DNA from: JBEVOS01 sp964563395
GTDB taxonomy: Bacteria > Pseudomonadota > Alphaproteobacteria > Caulobacterales > Aquidulcibacteraceae
DNA length: 64,000 nt
Assembly: GCA_964563395.1 (NCBI GenBank)
Contig: CAZLWK010000001.1
Coordinates: 1-64,000, forward strand
Direction of reading: 5' to 3'
Shown: positions 34,706 through 43,035 of the stretch, in pieces
Numbering within the stretch: the stretch's first letter is position 1
Layout of the letters: each line of letters starts with the position of its first letter
Translations under genes and position numbers: made by a program
The notes under the pieces: generated by a model
What the model saw: only the letters and a program-made list of their open reading frames with translations
The model's database searches: none
Told to the model about the DNA's origin: nothing

Positions 34706-35944
34706 TCAATCGACCATCGAGGAATAGATGATGTTTTTCAGTTGGCCGCGGAAATTGAACGTGCCGGACGGCATGAATTGCGTGAGGAACACGACGCTCA
34801 TGTCTTCGATCGGGTCGATCCAGAAAATCGTGGAGGCGGCGCCGCCCCAATAGAAATCGCCCGCGCCGAGCGCGCCGGTCGCCACCTCGTCCTTCGTCAC
34901 CGCGAAGCCGAGCCCAAAGCCGACGCCCTCATTGGCGGTCTCGGAAAAGCCGCCGATCGCGAGGCTGGCGAGATCGCCGTCATTGGCGAGGTGGTTGCGC
35001 CGCATCAGGCGCAGCGTGCGCGGGCCGATGATGCGCGCCCCGTCCAATTCGCCGCCGCGCCGCAGCGCCTCGGTGAAGCGCAGATAATCGGCCATCGTGC
35101 CGACAAGGCCGCCGCCGCCCGAAAAGAAGGTGGGTTCGGCGCGGTAGGGGCTTTGCTCTGGATCGTCGAGGAGTTTGAGCTGCTTATCGGGACCGCGCCG
35201 ATAATTGGCGGCGAAGCGCGCGATCTTTTCGGGCGGCACGACAAAGCCGGTGTCCTTCATGCCGAGCGGCTCGAAAATGCGCGTGCGGAAATACTCGTCG
35301 AGCCGCTGGCCGGAGATGCGTTCGACCAGCGCGCCGCAGACGTCGGTGGAGAGCGAATACATCCAACGCTCGCCTGGTTCGTAATAGAGCGGCACGCGCG
35401 CGAGCTTCTCCATGAAATCGCTCAGCGTCTCACCCGGCGCGCGGCGCACGCCCGCCTCCACGTAGGCGCGGTCCACCGGGTGCTTGCTGGGCGGCATGCC
35501 GAGCGCGACGAGCTGATCGCCATAGGTGAGCCCGCCCGTATGGCAGAGCATGTCGCGCATCGATGGTGGCCGCTTCGGCTTGGCGAGCCGCATGTCCTCG
35601 AACGGGCCGGACACATAAAGCTGCTGGCCCTTCCATGACGGAAAGAAGCGCGAGACCGGATCGTTCAGCTGGAACGCGCCCTGTTCATAGAGCTGCATCA
35701 GCGCGATGGAGGTGATCGGCTTGGTCATGGAATAGAGGCGCACGATGGTGTCGTGGCCCCATGCCTTGCCGCGCTCGCGATCCATCTGGCCGAAGGATTT
35801 GAAATAGGCCGGGCGGTCCTTGCGCATCACCGCGATCTGCGCGCCGGCGATCTTGCCGGCGTCGATATAGCGCCGTTCGAGATGATCCTCGATGCGGGCG
35901 AGGCGGTCGGCGGCGAATCCAGCCCCCGACGGATCGACATCCAT
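34706..35944 (-). CDS. Serine hydrolase, beta-lactamase fold (class C/esterase-like)
   Basis: 412 aa. The nucleophile motif SMTK in IVRLYSMTKPITSIALMQLYEQGAF fits the SxxK of class C beta-lactamase-like esterases; the second motif is around YEPGERWMYSLSTDV (Tyr-x-Ser/Asn type). DMLCHTGGLTYGDQ is family-typical. No signal peptide, so cytosolic, more likely an esterase than an antibiotic-degrading enzyme. The frame extends to 36040; I use the internal ATG with homology. Confidence 0.85.
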   Translation of the reverse strand: MDVDPSGAGFAADRLARIEDHLERRYIDAGKIAGAQIAVMRKDRPAYFKSFGQMDRERGKAWGHDTIVRLYSMTKPITSIALMQLYEQGAFQLNDPVSRFFPSWKGQQLYVSGPFEDMRLAKPKRPPSMRDMLCHTGGLTYGDQLVALGMPPSKHPVDRAYVEAGVRRAPGETLSDFMEKLARVPLYYEPGERWMYSLSTDVCGALVERISGQRLDEYFRTRIFEPLGMKDTGFVVPPEKIARFAANYRRGPDKQLKLLDDPEQSPYRAEPTFFSGGGGLVGTMADYLRFTEALRRGGELDGARIIGPRTLRLMRRNHLANDGDLASLAIGGFSETANEGVGFGLGFAVTKDEVATGALGAGDFYWGGAASTIFWIDPIEDMSVVFLTQFMPSGTFNFRGQLKNIIYSSMVD

Positions 35945-36068
35945 CGTGTTTCCTCCGTCCCTCTTGTGGGGCGCTCTTTCGGCGCGCTTTTCGGGATTTG
36001 ACCGGCAAGTTTGCGTGCGCGCAAGCGGTTTCGAAATCACGGTATCGCGTTCAGGGCGCGTGCACGAC

Positions 36069-36096
36069 GGAACCGCGACAAGCGCGCTGCGGTTTT
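36069..36096 (+). promoter_or_regulatory. Near-consensus sigma-EcfG promoter
   Basis: GGAAC at 36069-36073, then 16 bases and CGGTTTT (consensus CGTT), 22 bases before the next ATG. The -10 has an extra G, so the call is tentative. Confidence 0.35.
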
Positions 36097-36117
36097 GCGC
36101 GTACGCAGGAGAACATC

Positions 36118-36441
36118 ATGCCGCGCGGAGATAAGTCGAAATATACGCCCAAGCAGGCGCGCAAGGCCGAGCACATCGCCGAAAGCTATGAGAAGCGGGG
36201 CGTGCCGGAGAGCGAGGCCGAGCGACGCGCCTGGGCGAGCGTGAACAAGGACGACGGCGGCGGCAAGGCGCCCGGCGGCTCGGGACGCGGGCGCGCCTCC
36301 CCGAAAACGGCCACCAAGAAAGGCGCGCGCAAGGGCGGGCAGGCCAGCGCCGAGCGACCGCCGGCGGCGCGCAAGGCCTCGGCCAAGAAAGCCGCCGCCA
36401 CGCGCAAGCGGAAAGCCGCGCCGAAAAAGAAATCGCGTTAG
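36118..36441 (+). CDS. Small Lys-rich protein of the 'plasmid stabilization' annotation family
   Basis: 107 aa. The first ~50 residues (PRGDKSKYTPKQARKAEHIA, EKRGVPESEAERRAWASVNK) match a common bacterial short protein often annotated as plasmid stabilization protein, which also occurs on chromosomes as a stress-type gene. The rest is a histone-H1-like KKA/KKS tail (KKAAATRKRKAAPKKKSR). AGGAG precedes the ATG. A near-consensus sigma-EcfG site lies upstream. Nucleic-acid binding is inferred from the tail. Confidence 0.75.
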   Translation: MPRGDKSKYTPKQARKAEHIAESYEKRGVPESEAERRAWASVNKDDGGGKAPGGSGRGRASPKTATKKGARKGGQASAERPPAARKASAKKAAATRKRKAAPKKKSR

Positions 36442-36749
36442 GAGCCGCGGCAAGTGACGGGCGCGGCGCGCCCGCGAGCCCAGGACGCGGCCGCGCCCGC
36501 GCCGCGCAGCGTGTAGCGCCCGTTCGAGTAATAGTCAGCGCCCATCACCGGGAGCACCATGGTCACGCCGCCGACGATGGCGACGGCGACGCGGTCTCCT
36601 TGATAATCGGCGGTGAATTGCGTGCCGTCGTCGCAGCTATAGAGGATCGGCCCTTGCGGCGGCAGCGGCGGGGAAGGCCCGCTCTCCGGCGCGAGCGCGC
36701 AAGACGCCACAAGCATCGTCATGCAAACCGCTCCCGCCCATTTGCGCAT
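36438..36749 (-). CDS. MliC-like lysozyme-inhibitor lipoprotein
   Basis: 103 aa. Lipobox LVAS-C at about residue 17 predicts a lipoprotein. The domain has ILYSCDDGTQFTADYQGDRVAVA and GADYYSNGRYTLRGAGAAASW, the pattern of MliC (C-type lysozyme inhibitor) with Cys-x...-Cys. Protects the wall from host or grazer lysozyme; here a short form. Downstream of the pyrC-like gene region, separately transcribed or at the end of the pyrBC unit. Confidence 0.75.
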   Translation of the reverse strand: MRKWAGAVCMTMLVASCALAPESGPSPPLPPQGPILYSCDDGTQFTADYQGDRVAVAIVGGVTMVLPVMGADYYSNGRYTLRGAGAAASWARGRAAPVTCRGS

Positions 36750-36761
36750 GATGGTCTCCCC

Positions 36762-38036
36762 CTAGGCTTCGTAAACGCGCCGACCGCCCACAAAGGTGGC
36801 CAGCACCTTGCCTTGCATCAGCTTCTCATCGAACGGCGAATTCTTGCACTTGGACAGAAAGCCCTCGCTGTCGAGGCGGTATGGCTTGTCGAGATCCACG
36901 AGAATGAGATCGGCCGGCGCGCCCGGCGTGAGCCGCCCCTGCGGGAGACCCAGAAGCTGTGCGGGATTGAGCGTCATGGCGCGGATCAAAGTCATCAGCG
37001 GGACGAGCCCGTTATGGTGCAGCGTCAAGGCGCCGGAGAGCAGCGTCTCCAGGGCGGAGGCGCCGAACGCGGCCTCGTCGAACGGCAGGCGCTTTTCCTC
37101 CGCCGGACGGGGCTGATGGCCTGAGACAATGACATCGATCACGCCGTCGGCGAGCGCGTGCGCGAGCGCCGCGCGGTCCTCCTCGCGGCGCAACGGCGGG
37201 GCGAGCTTGGCGAAGGTGCGATATTCGTTGAGGTCGAATTCATTGAGCGCCAGATGATGCACGCTGACGCTCGCGCTGGCCCGCACGCCCTTGTCCTTGG
37301 CGCGCTTCAGCGGCTCAAGCGTTTCGGCGGCGGAGATCATGTCGAGCAGCAGGCGTCCGCCGGTGATTTCGGCGAGCGCGAGATCGCGCTCGGCCATGAT
37401 CCTTTCGGCGGCCGCCGGAATGCCCGGCAGGCCAAGCCGCGCGGCGAGCGGGCCTTCATGCATGCATCCGCCCGCCGCGAGCCATGGATCTTCAGGACGA
37501 TGCGCCACCAGCGCGTCGAAGGCGGTGGAATAGGCGAGCGCGCGGCGCAAAAGGCGCGAATCCGCGATCGGCTTGTCGCCATTTGAGAACATCACCGCGC
37601 CGGCTTCGCTCAGAAGGCCGATCTCGGTCATGTGCGCGCCGTCGAAGCCGCGCGTCAGCGCCGCGCAGGGCAGCACGCGCACCTGGGCGCGCGCATTGCC
37701 CCGCCGCAACACGTAATCGACGAGGCTTTGATCGTCGATCGCGGGCTCGGTGTCCGGCGTCATCACCATGGTGGTGACGCCGCCCGCCGCCGCGGCCCGC
37801 CCCGCGCTCTTGAATGTCTCGCGATGTTCGGCGCCCGGTTCGCCGATGGAGACCCGCATGTCGATTAGGCCGGGAAACACGGCCTTGCCGCGCGCGTCGA
37901 TGATCGTCACATCGGCCGGCGCATCGACGCGCGCGCCCATGGCGACGATCATTTCGCCGAACAGAATTTCCCCCGGTCCGTCAAAGCCGGATGCGGGATC
38001 GAGGATACGGGCGTTGCGGATAAGGATCGAGCTCAT
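36762..38036 (-). CDS. pyrC: Dihydroorotase-like protein, catalytic residues lost (pseudo-DHOase)
   Basis: 424 aa of the amidohydrolase/dihydroorotase family and coupled by ATGA to pyrB. The metal-binding HxH expected after PGLID is replaced: GLIDMRVSIGEPGAE. The ASVSVHHLALNEFDL His pair is kept, but the late catalytic Asp of TDHAPH reads SGHQPR, and the HIS-type strand reads LLLDMISA. So it probably lacks activity and serves as a structural partner of aspartate carbamoyltransferase, as described for inactive PyrC' in Pseudomonas. If so a separate active dihydroorotase should be elsewhere. Alphaproteobacterial homologues commonly show the same MRV change in my memory. Confidence 0.88.
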   Translation of the reverse strand: MSSILIRNARILDPASGFDGPGEILFGEMIVAMGARVDAPADVTIIDARGKAVFPGLIDMRVSIGEPGAEHRETFKSAGRAAAAGGVTTMVMTPDTEPAIDDQSLVDYVLRRGNARAQVRVLPCAALTRGFDGAHMTEIGLLSEAGAVMFSNGDKPIADSRLLRRALAYSTAFDALVAHRPEDPWLAAGGCMHEGPLAARLGLPGIPAAAERIMAERDLALAEITGGRLLLDMISAAETLEPLKRAKDKGVRASASVSVHHLALNEFDLNEYRTFAKLAPPLRREEDRAALAHALADGVIDVIVSGHQPRPAEEKRLPFDEAAFGASALETLLSGALTLHHNGLVPLMTLIRAMTLNPAQLLGLPQGRLTPGAPADLILVDLDKPYRLDSEGFLSKCKNSPFDEKLMQGKVLATFVGGRRVYEA

Positions 38037-39013
38037 GACGCGGGCGCCTCGTTCGAGGCCGAAGCGGCCAGCGCCTCCAGCACCGCCATGCGCATCGCCA
38101 CGCCCATGCGCACCTGCTTTTCAATCAGCGAGACGGCCGCGTCGTCGGCGACCATGCTGTCGATCTCCACGCCGCGATTCATCGGTCCTGGATGCATGAC
38201 GAGCGCGCCGGGCTTGGCGGCGGCGAGTTTTTCCTCATCGAGCCCATAGAACCAGAAGAATTCGCGCGGGCTCGGCACGAAGCCGCCCTGCATGCGCTCG
38301 CGCTGCAGGCGTAGCATCATCACCACGTCCGCGCCCTTAAGGCCCGCGCGCATGTCGGTGAAGACGGCCGCGCCCCAATCGGCGGCGCCGGCCGGCATCA
38401 AGGTTGGCGGGCCGATCAGATGCACGCGCGCGCCCAGCATGGTCAGGAGCTGGACGTTCGAGCGGGCGACGCGCGAATGCAGGACGTCGCCGCAGATCGC
38501 CACGGTGAGCCCTTCGACCATGCCGCGCTCGCGTTTGATGGTGAGCGCGTCGAGCAGCGCCTGGGTGGGGTGTTCATGCGCGCCGTCGCCGGCGTTGATC
38601 ACCGAGCAACCCACCTTGCGCGCCAAGAGCGCGGCCGCGCCCGATGAGGCGTGGCGGATGACCAGAAGATCCGGGCTCATCGCATTGAGCGTGGCGGCGG
38701 TGTCGATCAGCGTCTCGCCCTTCGCCACCGACGAGGATTTGACGCTCATGTTCACGACATCAGCGCCCATGCGCTTGCCGGCGAGTTCGAACGAGCTTTG
38801 CGTGCGCGTCGAATTCTCGAAGAACAGATTGATCAGCGTACGCCCGCGCAGCGTGGCGAGCTTTTTCTCCCGGCTTTCCAGCAACGGAATGTAGGTCTCG
38901 GCCCGCGCGAAAAGGTGGGCGACGTCATCGCGCGAAAGATCGCCGACGGACAAAAGATGCTTATGGCGGAAGGGCGCTTGTCCGTGAGCGTCGGGAATCG
39001 ACCGTTCAGCCAT
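38033..39013 (-). CDS. pyrB: Aspartate carbamoyltransferase
   Basis: 326 aa. The carbamoyl phosphate-binding motif is NSTRTQSSFELAGKRMGADV near 64-83, with SVAKGETL for the loop Lys. VIRHASSGAAAL, INAGDGAHEHPTQALLDALTI and VARSNVQLLTMLGARVHLIGP complete the family pattern. Second step of pyrimidine synthesis. It is coupled with the dihydroorotase-like gene, with which it likely forms a complex. Confidence 0.95.
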   Translation of the reverse strand: MAERSIPDAHGQAPFRHKHLLSVGDLSRDDVAHLFARAETYIPLLESREKKLATLRGRTLINLFFENSTRTQSSFELAGKRMGADVVNMSVKSSSVAKGETLIDTAATLNAMSPDLLVIRHASSGAAALLARKVGCSVINAGDGAHEHPTQALLDALTIKRERGMVEGLTVAICGDVLHSRVARSNVQLLTMLGARVHLIGPPTLMPAGAADWGAAVFTDMRAGLKGADVVMMLRLQRERMQGGFVPSPREFFWFYGLDEEKLAAAKPGALVMHPGPMNRGVEIDSMVADDAAVSLIEKQVRMGVAMRMAVLEALAASASNEAPAS

Positions 39014-39122
39014 GCGCCCCTGTTAAGCCCTGTGGCGGAACCGCCGCAAGAATGGCGAGAGCACGGCGAAGTTTTTTCCACACCGCCGCAATCACGTCCA
39101 AGACTCCCTCTTGTATCTGTTT

Positions 39123-39148
39123 TGTTCTCAATGGTAAGAGAACATTAA
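39123..39148. promoter_or_regulatory. Palindromic operator-like site plus possible CtrA box
   Basis: TGTTCTC (39123-39129), 8 bases, GAGAACA (39138-39144) is a perfect 7-bp inverted repeat between pyrB and the divergent small gene. Overlapping it, GTAA-N7-TTAACC (39134-39150) is one mismatch from the CtrA consensus TTAA-N7-TTAA. Which factor binds is not known. Confidence 0.4.
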
Positions 39149-39171
39149 CCATGCTGGGCAGGAGGCCGCAC

Positions 39172-39405
39172 ATGAGCCGGTTTCGGGACGAGGGCGCGTT
39201 GAAGCCGATTGGGCTTGCTTTGTCGGCCGTGGTCGCGGGGCTTGGCGCAGCCGCGGGCGCAGCGCCCGCCGAGATCGTGCGTCCCCATGCGCCCGAGCCG
39301 GAAGCGTCGGAAGCGGATGCCGGCTTGGCGCTCGGCCCGGGCGCCGCACTGGAGCCGTTCGCCGAGGCGCCGGAGGCGGCGCCGTCCAATCCGTTCGGGC
39401 TTTAG
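39172..39405 (+). CDS. Small hypothetical membrane or exported protein
   Basis: 77 aa starting at the ATG behind AGGAGG (39160-39165). A hydrophobic helix (PIGLALSAVVAGLGAAAGAA) is followed by an acidic Pro/Ala-rich segment ending SNPFGL. Family not recognised. An upstream start exists at 39151, and the frame runs to 39052. Convergent with ruvX, whose stop overlaps. Confidence 0.5.
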   Translation: MSRFRDEGALKPIGLALSAVVAGLGAAAGAAPAEIVRPHAPEPEASEADAGLALGPGAALEPFAEAPEAAPSNPFGL

Positions 39406-39914
39406 GGCGCGGCGGGCCGATGGCGCAGCGCGTTCAGCACGCCCTCGAGCACGTGCGCGGCGGCCAGCTTATCGACCAGCGCGGCGCGTTTGGCGCGGCT
39501 GGCGTCGGCTTCGATCAGAGCCCGCGAGACTGCGGCGGTGGAGAGCCGCTCATCCCATAAGAGGATCGGGACGGGCCGCACCGCCTCCAGATTGCGGGCG
39601 AAGGCGCGGGCGGCCTGCGCGGCGGGGCCGCTTGAGCCGTCCATGTTGAGCGGCAGGCCGATCACGAGCCCGGCGCAGGCGCGCGAATCGTAAAGCGCGA
39701 AGATGCGCGCCGCATCGGCCTGAAATTTCGTGCGCGCGATTGTGTCCACCGCGCTCGCCAGCGTGCGCGTGGGGTCGCTCGCCGCCACGCCAATCCGTTT
39801 CGATCCCGGATCGAGCCCCATCAGCGCGCCGGTGGGCGCCAGGAGGGCGGCGAAGGCGGTCAGGTCCGTGGCGATCACGCGCGAGCCTGTCGCCCCGGGC
39901 GGGCGCGCGGTCAA
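39402..39914 (-). CDS. ruvX: RuvX/YqgF Holliday junction resolvase homolog
   Basis: 170 aa. RNase H-like fold: GLDPGSKRIGVAASDPT holds the first Asp, VIGLPLNMDGSSGPAAQAARAF the second region, and LLWDERLSTAAV the third with Asp and Glu. The family processes 16S rRNA ends and/or resolves junctions. The N-terminus up to the first strand is long (~30 residues); GTG at 39878 is an alternative start. Divergent from gatC. Confidence 0.9.
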   Translation of the reverse strand: MTARPPGATGSRVIATDLTAFAALLAPTGALMGLDPGSKRIGVAASDPTRTLASAVDTIARTKFQADAARIFALYDSRACAGLVIGLPLNMDGSSGPAAQAARAFARNLEAVRPVPILLWDERLSTAAVSRALIEADASRAKRAALVDKLAAAHVLEGVLNALRHRPAAP

Positions 39915-39978
39915 GGACGCCTTGAAAGGGCGTGCGCCCGCTGGTAGCGCTCCGCCATCCCTTCAGCGCGAGCTTTCG

Positions 39979-40266
39979 ATGGCCATCGACGAGAAGACAG
40001 TGCGGAAAGTGGCGCGCCTGTCGCGCCTCGCCTTGCCGGAGGCGCGTGTCGCGCCGATGGCGCAGGAGCTGAACGGGATTTTGGCCTGGATCGAGCAGCT
40101 CAACGAGGTTGACGTGGAGGGCGTTGAGCCCATGACGAGCGCCGTCGCGGCCACGCTGCCGATGCGCGCGGACGTGGTCACCGAAGGCGAGGACGCCGCG
40201 CGCGTGCTGAAGAACGCGCCGCGCAGCGCCGACGGCTTTTTCATCGTGCCCAAGGTCGTCGAGTAG
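39979..40266 (+). CDS. gatC: Aspartyl/glutamyl-tRNA amidotransferase subunit C
   Basis: 95 aa beginning MAIDEKTVRKVARLSRLALP and ending DGFFIVPKVVE, the full GatC profile. It stabilises the GatA-GatB complex that makes Gln-tRNA(Gln) or Asn-tRNA(Asn) from misacylated tRNAs. The open frame continues upstream to 39730, but not with homology. gatA begins 2 bases after its stop. Confidence 0.95.
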   Translation: MAIDEKTVRKVARLSRLALPEARVAPMAQELNGILAWIEQLNEVDVEGVEPMTSAVAATLPMRADVVTEGEDAARVLKNAPRSADGFFIVPKVVE

Positions 40267-40268
40267 AG

Positions 40269-41753
40269 ATGAGCGCGCTCACCGCACTGACGCTCGAAGA
40301 CGCGCTGGAGGGGCTTTCCAAGAAGCGCTTCTCCGCGCGCGAGCTGACCGACGCCTTTATCGCCGCGATCGACGCCGCCAATCCCGCGCTCAACGCTTTC
40401 GTGCTGACGACGCCCGACAAGGCGCGCGCCATGGCGGACGCCTCCGATGCGCGCCGCGCCAAGGGAGAGGCCGGCGCGCTGGAAGGCGCCCCGCTCGGCA
40501 TCAAGGATTTGTTCTGCACCGAGGGCGTGCGCACGACGGCGTGCTCGCGCGTGCTCGGTGAGTTCACCCCACCTTATGAAAGCACCGTTACCGCCAAACT
40601 GTTCGGCGACGGCGCGGTGATGCTGGGCAAGCTCAATCTCGACGAATTCGCGATGGGCTCCTCCAACGAGACGAGCGCGTTCGGGCCGGTCGTCTCGCCC
40701 TGGCGGCGCGGCAATAGCGACGCCAAGCTCACGCCCGGGGGATCCTCCGGAGGATCGGCCGCCGCCGTGGCCGCCGATCTTTGCCTCGGCGCCACCGCGA
40801 CGGATACGGGCGGCTCCATTCGTCAGCCGGCGGCCTTCACCGGCACGGTCGGGATCAAGCCGACTTATGGGCGCTGCTCGCGCTGGGGCATCGTCGCGTT
40901 CGCGTCATCGCTCGATCAGGCCGGCCCGATCGCCAAGAGCGTGAAGGATTGCGCAATCCTGCTTAAAAGCATGGCCGGGCACGATCCCAAGGATTCTACT
41001 TCGCTGCCCGTTCCCGTACCGGATTTCGCCGCGGCCTGCGGTCGCTCGCTCAAGGGCATGCGCATCGGCGTGCCGGACGAATATCGCATCGACGGCATGC
41101 CGGGAGAAATTCAAAAGCTGTGGGACGATGGCGTCGCCTGGCTCAAGGATGCGGGCGCGCAGATCAAGCGCGTATCGCTGAAGCATACCAAATACGCGCT
41201 GCCCGCCTATTACATCGTCGCGCCTGCGGAGGCCTCATCCAATCTCGCGCGCTATGACGGCATGCGCTACGGCGCGCGCGCCCAGGGCAAGGATCTCGTC
41301 GACACCTATGAGCAGACGCGCGCGAAGGGCTTCGGCGCGGAGGTGCAGCGCCGCATCATGATCGGCACCTATGTGCTGAGCGCGGGCTATTACGACGCGT
41401 ATTATTTGCGGGCGCAGAAAGTGCGCGCGCGCATTGCGGAGGATTTTCGCCTCGCCTTTGAAGAGGTCGACGCGATCCTTACGCCGGCCACGCCGTCCGC
41501 CGCGTTCGCGCTCGGTGAAAAGAGCGGCGATCCGGTGGAGATGTATTTGAACGACATCTTCACCGTGACCGCCAATCTCGCGGGCTTGCCGGCGCTTGCG
41601 CTGCCCGCCGCGCAGGACGCGAACGGGCTGCCGCTCGGCCTGCAGGTGATCGGCAAGGCGCTCGACGAGGAAAGCGTGTTCGCGGTTTCATCGGCGCTGG
41701 AAAAAGCCGCGGGCTTCACCGCCAAGCCGGCGAAATGGTGGGGAGGGATATGA
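40269..41753 (+). CDS. gatA: Aspartyl/glutamyl-tRNA amidotransferase subunit A
   Basis: 494-aa amidase. Catalytic Ser-cisSer-Lys triad visible: Lys in LGIKDLFCTEG, cis-Ser in TPGGSSGGSAAAVAA, nucleophile Ser in TDTGGSIRQPAAFTGTVGIKPTYG. It releases ammonia from glutamine for GatB. Directly after gatC; gatB is 9 kb away at 51081. ATGA overlap with the following exported protein gene. Confidence 0.96.
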   Translation: MSALTALTLEDALEGLSKKRFSARELTDAFIAAIDAANPALNAFVLTTPDKARAMADASDARRAKGEAGALEGAPLGIKDLFCTEGVRTTACSRVLGEFTPPYESTVTAKLFGDGAVMLGKLNLDEFAMGSSNETSAFGPVVSPWRRGNSDAKLTPGGSSGGSAAAVAADLCLGATATDTGGSIRQPAAFTGTVGIKPTYGRCSRWGIVAFASSLDQAGPIAKSVKDCAILLKSMAGHDPKDSTSLPVPVPDFAAACGRSLKGMRIGVPDEYRIDGMPGEIQKLWDDGVAWLKDAGAQIKRVSLKHTKYALPAYYIVAPAEASSNLARYDGMRYGARAQGKDLVDTYEQTRAKGFGAEVQRRIMIGTYVLSAGYYDAYYLRAQKVRARIAEDFRLAFEEVDAILTPATPSAAFALGEKSGDPVEMYLNDIFTVTANLAGLPALALPAAQDANGLPLGLQVIGKALDEESVFAVSSALEKAAGFTAKPAKWWGGI

Positions 41754-42157
41754 TGCGTCAGCTTTTCGCGATGTTGGCGTTCGCACTGATGCTGGTCGCG
41801 GGCGGGCCAGCGGCCTTGGCGCAATCGGGGAATCTCAGCGGTCGATGGCAGGGCGTCTATGCCAATGGCGGCCAGAATGTGCCGTTCGAGCTGACGCTTG
41901 AACAGGTCGGCCAGCAGATCATGGGCACGACGACGGAGCCGAACACGTTCGGAACGCCGGACGCTGCCTTCCTGCTCGGCGCAGTCCATGGCGAGGTTCG
42001 AAACGGCCGGGTCTCCTTCACGAAGACGTATGACGGCACGGGCGGGCAGTCGCATTCGGTGAATTATGCCGGCGATGTGGCACCGAACGGGCGGCGCATC
42101 GTGGGCCGCTGGACATTGGCGGGCGGCGCCTCCGGCGGTTTCGAAATGGTGCGGTGA
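41750..42157 (+). CDS. Hypothetical exported protein
   Basis: 135 aa; ATG within an ATGA overlap with gatA and a GGGAGG Shine-Dalgarno at 41741. Signal peptide LFAMLAFALMLVAGGPAALA then about 110 residues with beta-rich repeats of W-G/R pattern (GRWQGVYANGGQNVPFELTL, QQIMGTTTEPN, GRIVGRWTLAGGASGGFEM). It resembles small secreted lipocalin-like or 'copper-resistance' type folds, but no family is assigned. Likely periplasmic. Confidence 0.65.
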   Translation: MMRQLFAMLAFALMLVAGGPAALAQSGNLSGRWQGVYANGGQNVPFELTLEQVGQQIMGTTTEPNTFGTPDAAFLLGAVHGEVRNGRVSFTKTYDGTGGQSHSVNYAGDVAPNGRRIVGRWTLAGGASGGFEMVR

Positions 42158-42188
42158 GGCGGCCGGCGACTCGCGCTATGCGGAATGC

Positions 42189-42470
42189 ATGAGCAAGCGC
42201 AGCAAGTCCGCGCCAAAGCCGCAGCGCCGGCCACGCGGCGAGATCGACCGGAACTATTTCTTCGGCGATATCCTCATCAAGACGGGCGTCGCCGTCGGCG
42301 TCGCGCTGGGCATGATCGCGCTGTTCACGCCCTTCACCCTGTTCGACGCCTTCCGCCAAGGCATGAACGATTACGTGCTGGTGCTGGGCGTGTTCGCGGC
42401 CTTGGGGCTTTCCGCCTTCCTGTTCGGGCGCCATCTGCGCCGCCAGGCCACGCATTGGGATTTCGATTAG
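42189..42470 (+). CDS. Small two-TM hypothetical protein
   Basis: 93 aa. A basic N-terminus (SKRSKSAPKPQRRPRGEIDR) and two hydrophobic helices (about 31-47 and 61-80) ending at a polar RRQATHWDFD tail. It may be a small inner membrane protein with the N-terminus in the cytosol. No family recognised. Confidence 0.6.
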   Translation: MSKRSKSAPKPQRRPRGEIDRNYFFGDILIKTGVAVGVALGMIALFTPFTLFDAFRQGMNDYVLVLGVFAALGLSAFLFGRHLRRQATHWDFD

Positions 42471-42545
42471 GGCCGCATCGGCCGCGCGGGCTTGACCTGC
42501 CGCGCCGGACGGTCGAGGGTCCGCTCAATTTTGAAGGAGCGGGCC

Positions 42546-42968
42546 TTGGACGCCGCAGAATGCACGCGCCTTGGCGCCTATTTGAGCACATTGCTCGGCG
42601 CCCCGAGCGTCGTGGTGAAATCGAAATCGGCCGACGAAGCGGACGTGCTGATCGGCGGCGCCCGCGTCGCCAATTTGTTTCGCGACGAAGACGAAGGCGA
42701 GCTGAGCTATTCCATCAGCCTGGCCATGCCGCGCGCGGCCGGCGCCAAGAAAAACGCACCCATCGACGAAGCGGAGCGGACGCGGCTGCAAAGCGCCTTG
42801 CGCACCACTTTGGGCGCGGCGCAGCTGAGCGTGCGCGCGCGTCCCCGCAAGGCCGATTCCGCGGAAGTCTATGTCGGTGAGGAATTCATCGGCACCATTT
42901 CCGCCGATGAGGATGAAGGCCAGGTGCTCACCATGACCATCCTCGACATCGACCTCGACGGCCAATAG
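42546..42968 (+). CDS. Tandem DUF3126 protein
   Basis: 140 aa from a TTG start that follows AAGGAG by 8 bases; an upstream ATG lacks a ribosome site. DUF3126 proteins are normally ~70 aa. Here the domain is doubled: copy 1 (about 1-60) holds AECTRLGAYLSTLLGAPSV and VANLFRDEDEGELSYSISLAM; copy 2 (73-140) holds AERTRLQSALRTTLGAAQ, DSAEVYVGEEFIGTISADED and MTILDIDL. Copy 2 is closer to the canonical sequence. Function of the family is unknown. Confidence 0.85.
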   Translation: MDAAECTRLGAYLSTLLGAPSVVVKSKSADEADVLIGGARVANLFRDEDEGELSYSISLAMPRAAGAKKNAPIDEAERTRLQSALRTTLGAAQLSVRARPRKADSAEVYVGEEFIGTISADEDEGQVLTMTILDIDLDGQ

Positions 42969-43035
42969 CGCGCTTGCGATTGCGAGGGCGATGAAGCTCG
43001 GGCAGGCTCTTGAGGGGGCGGCCTTGGGGGACATC

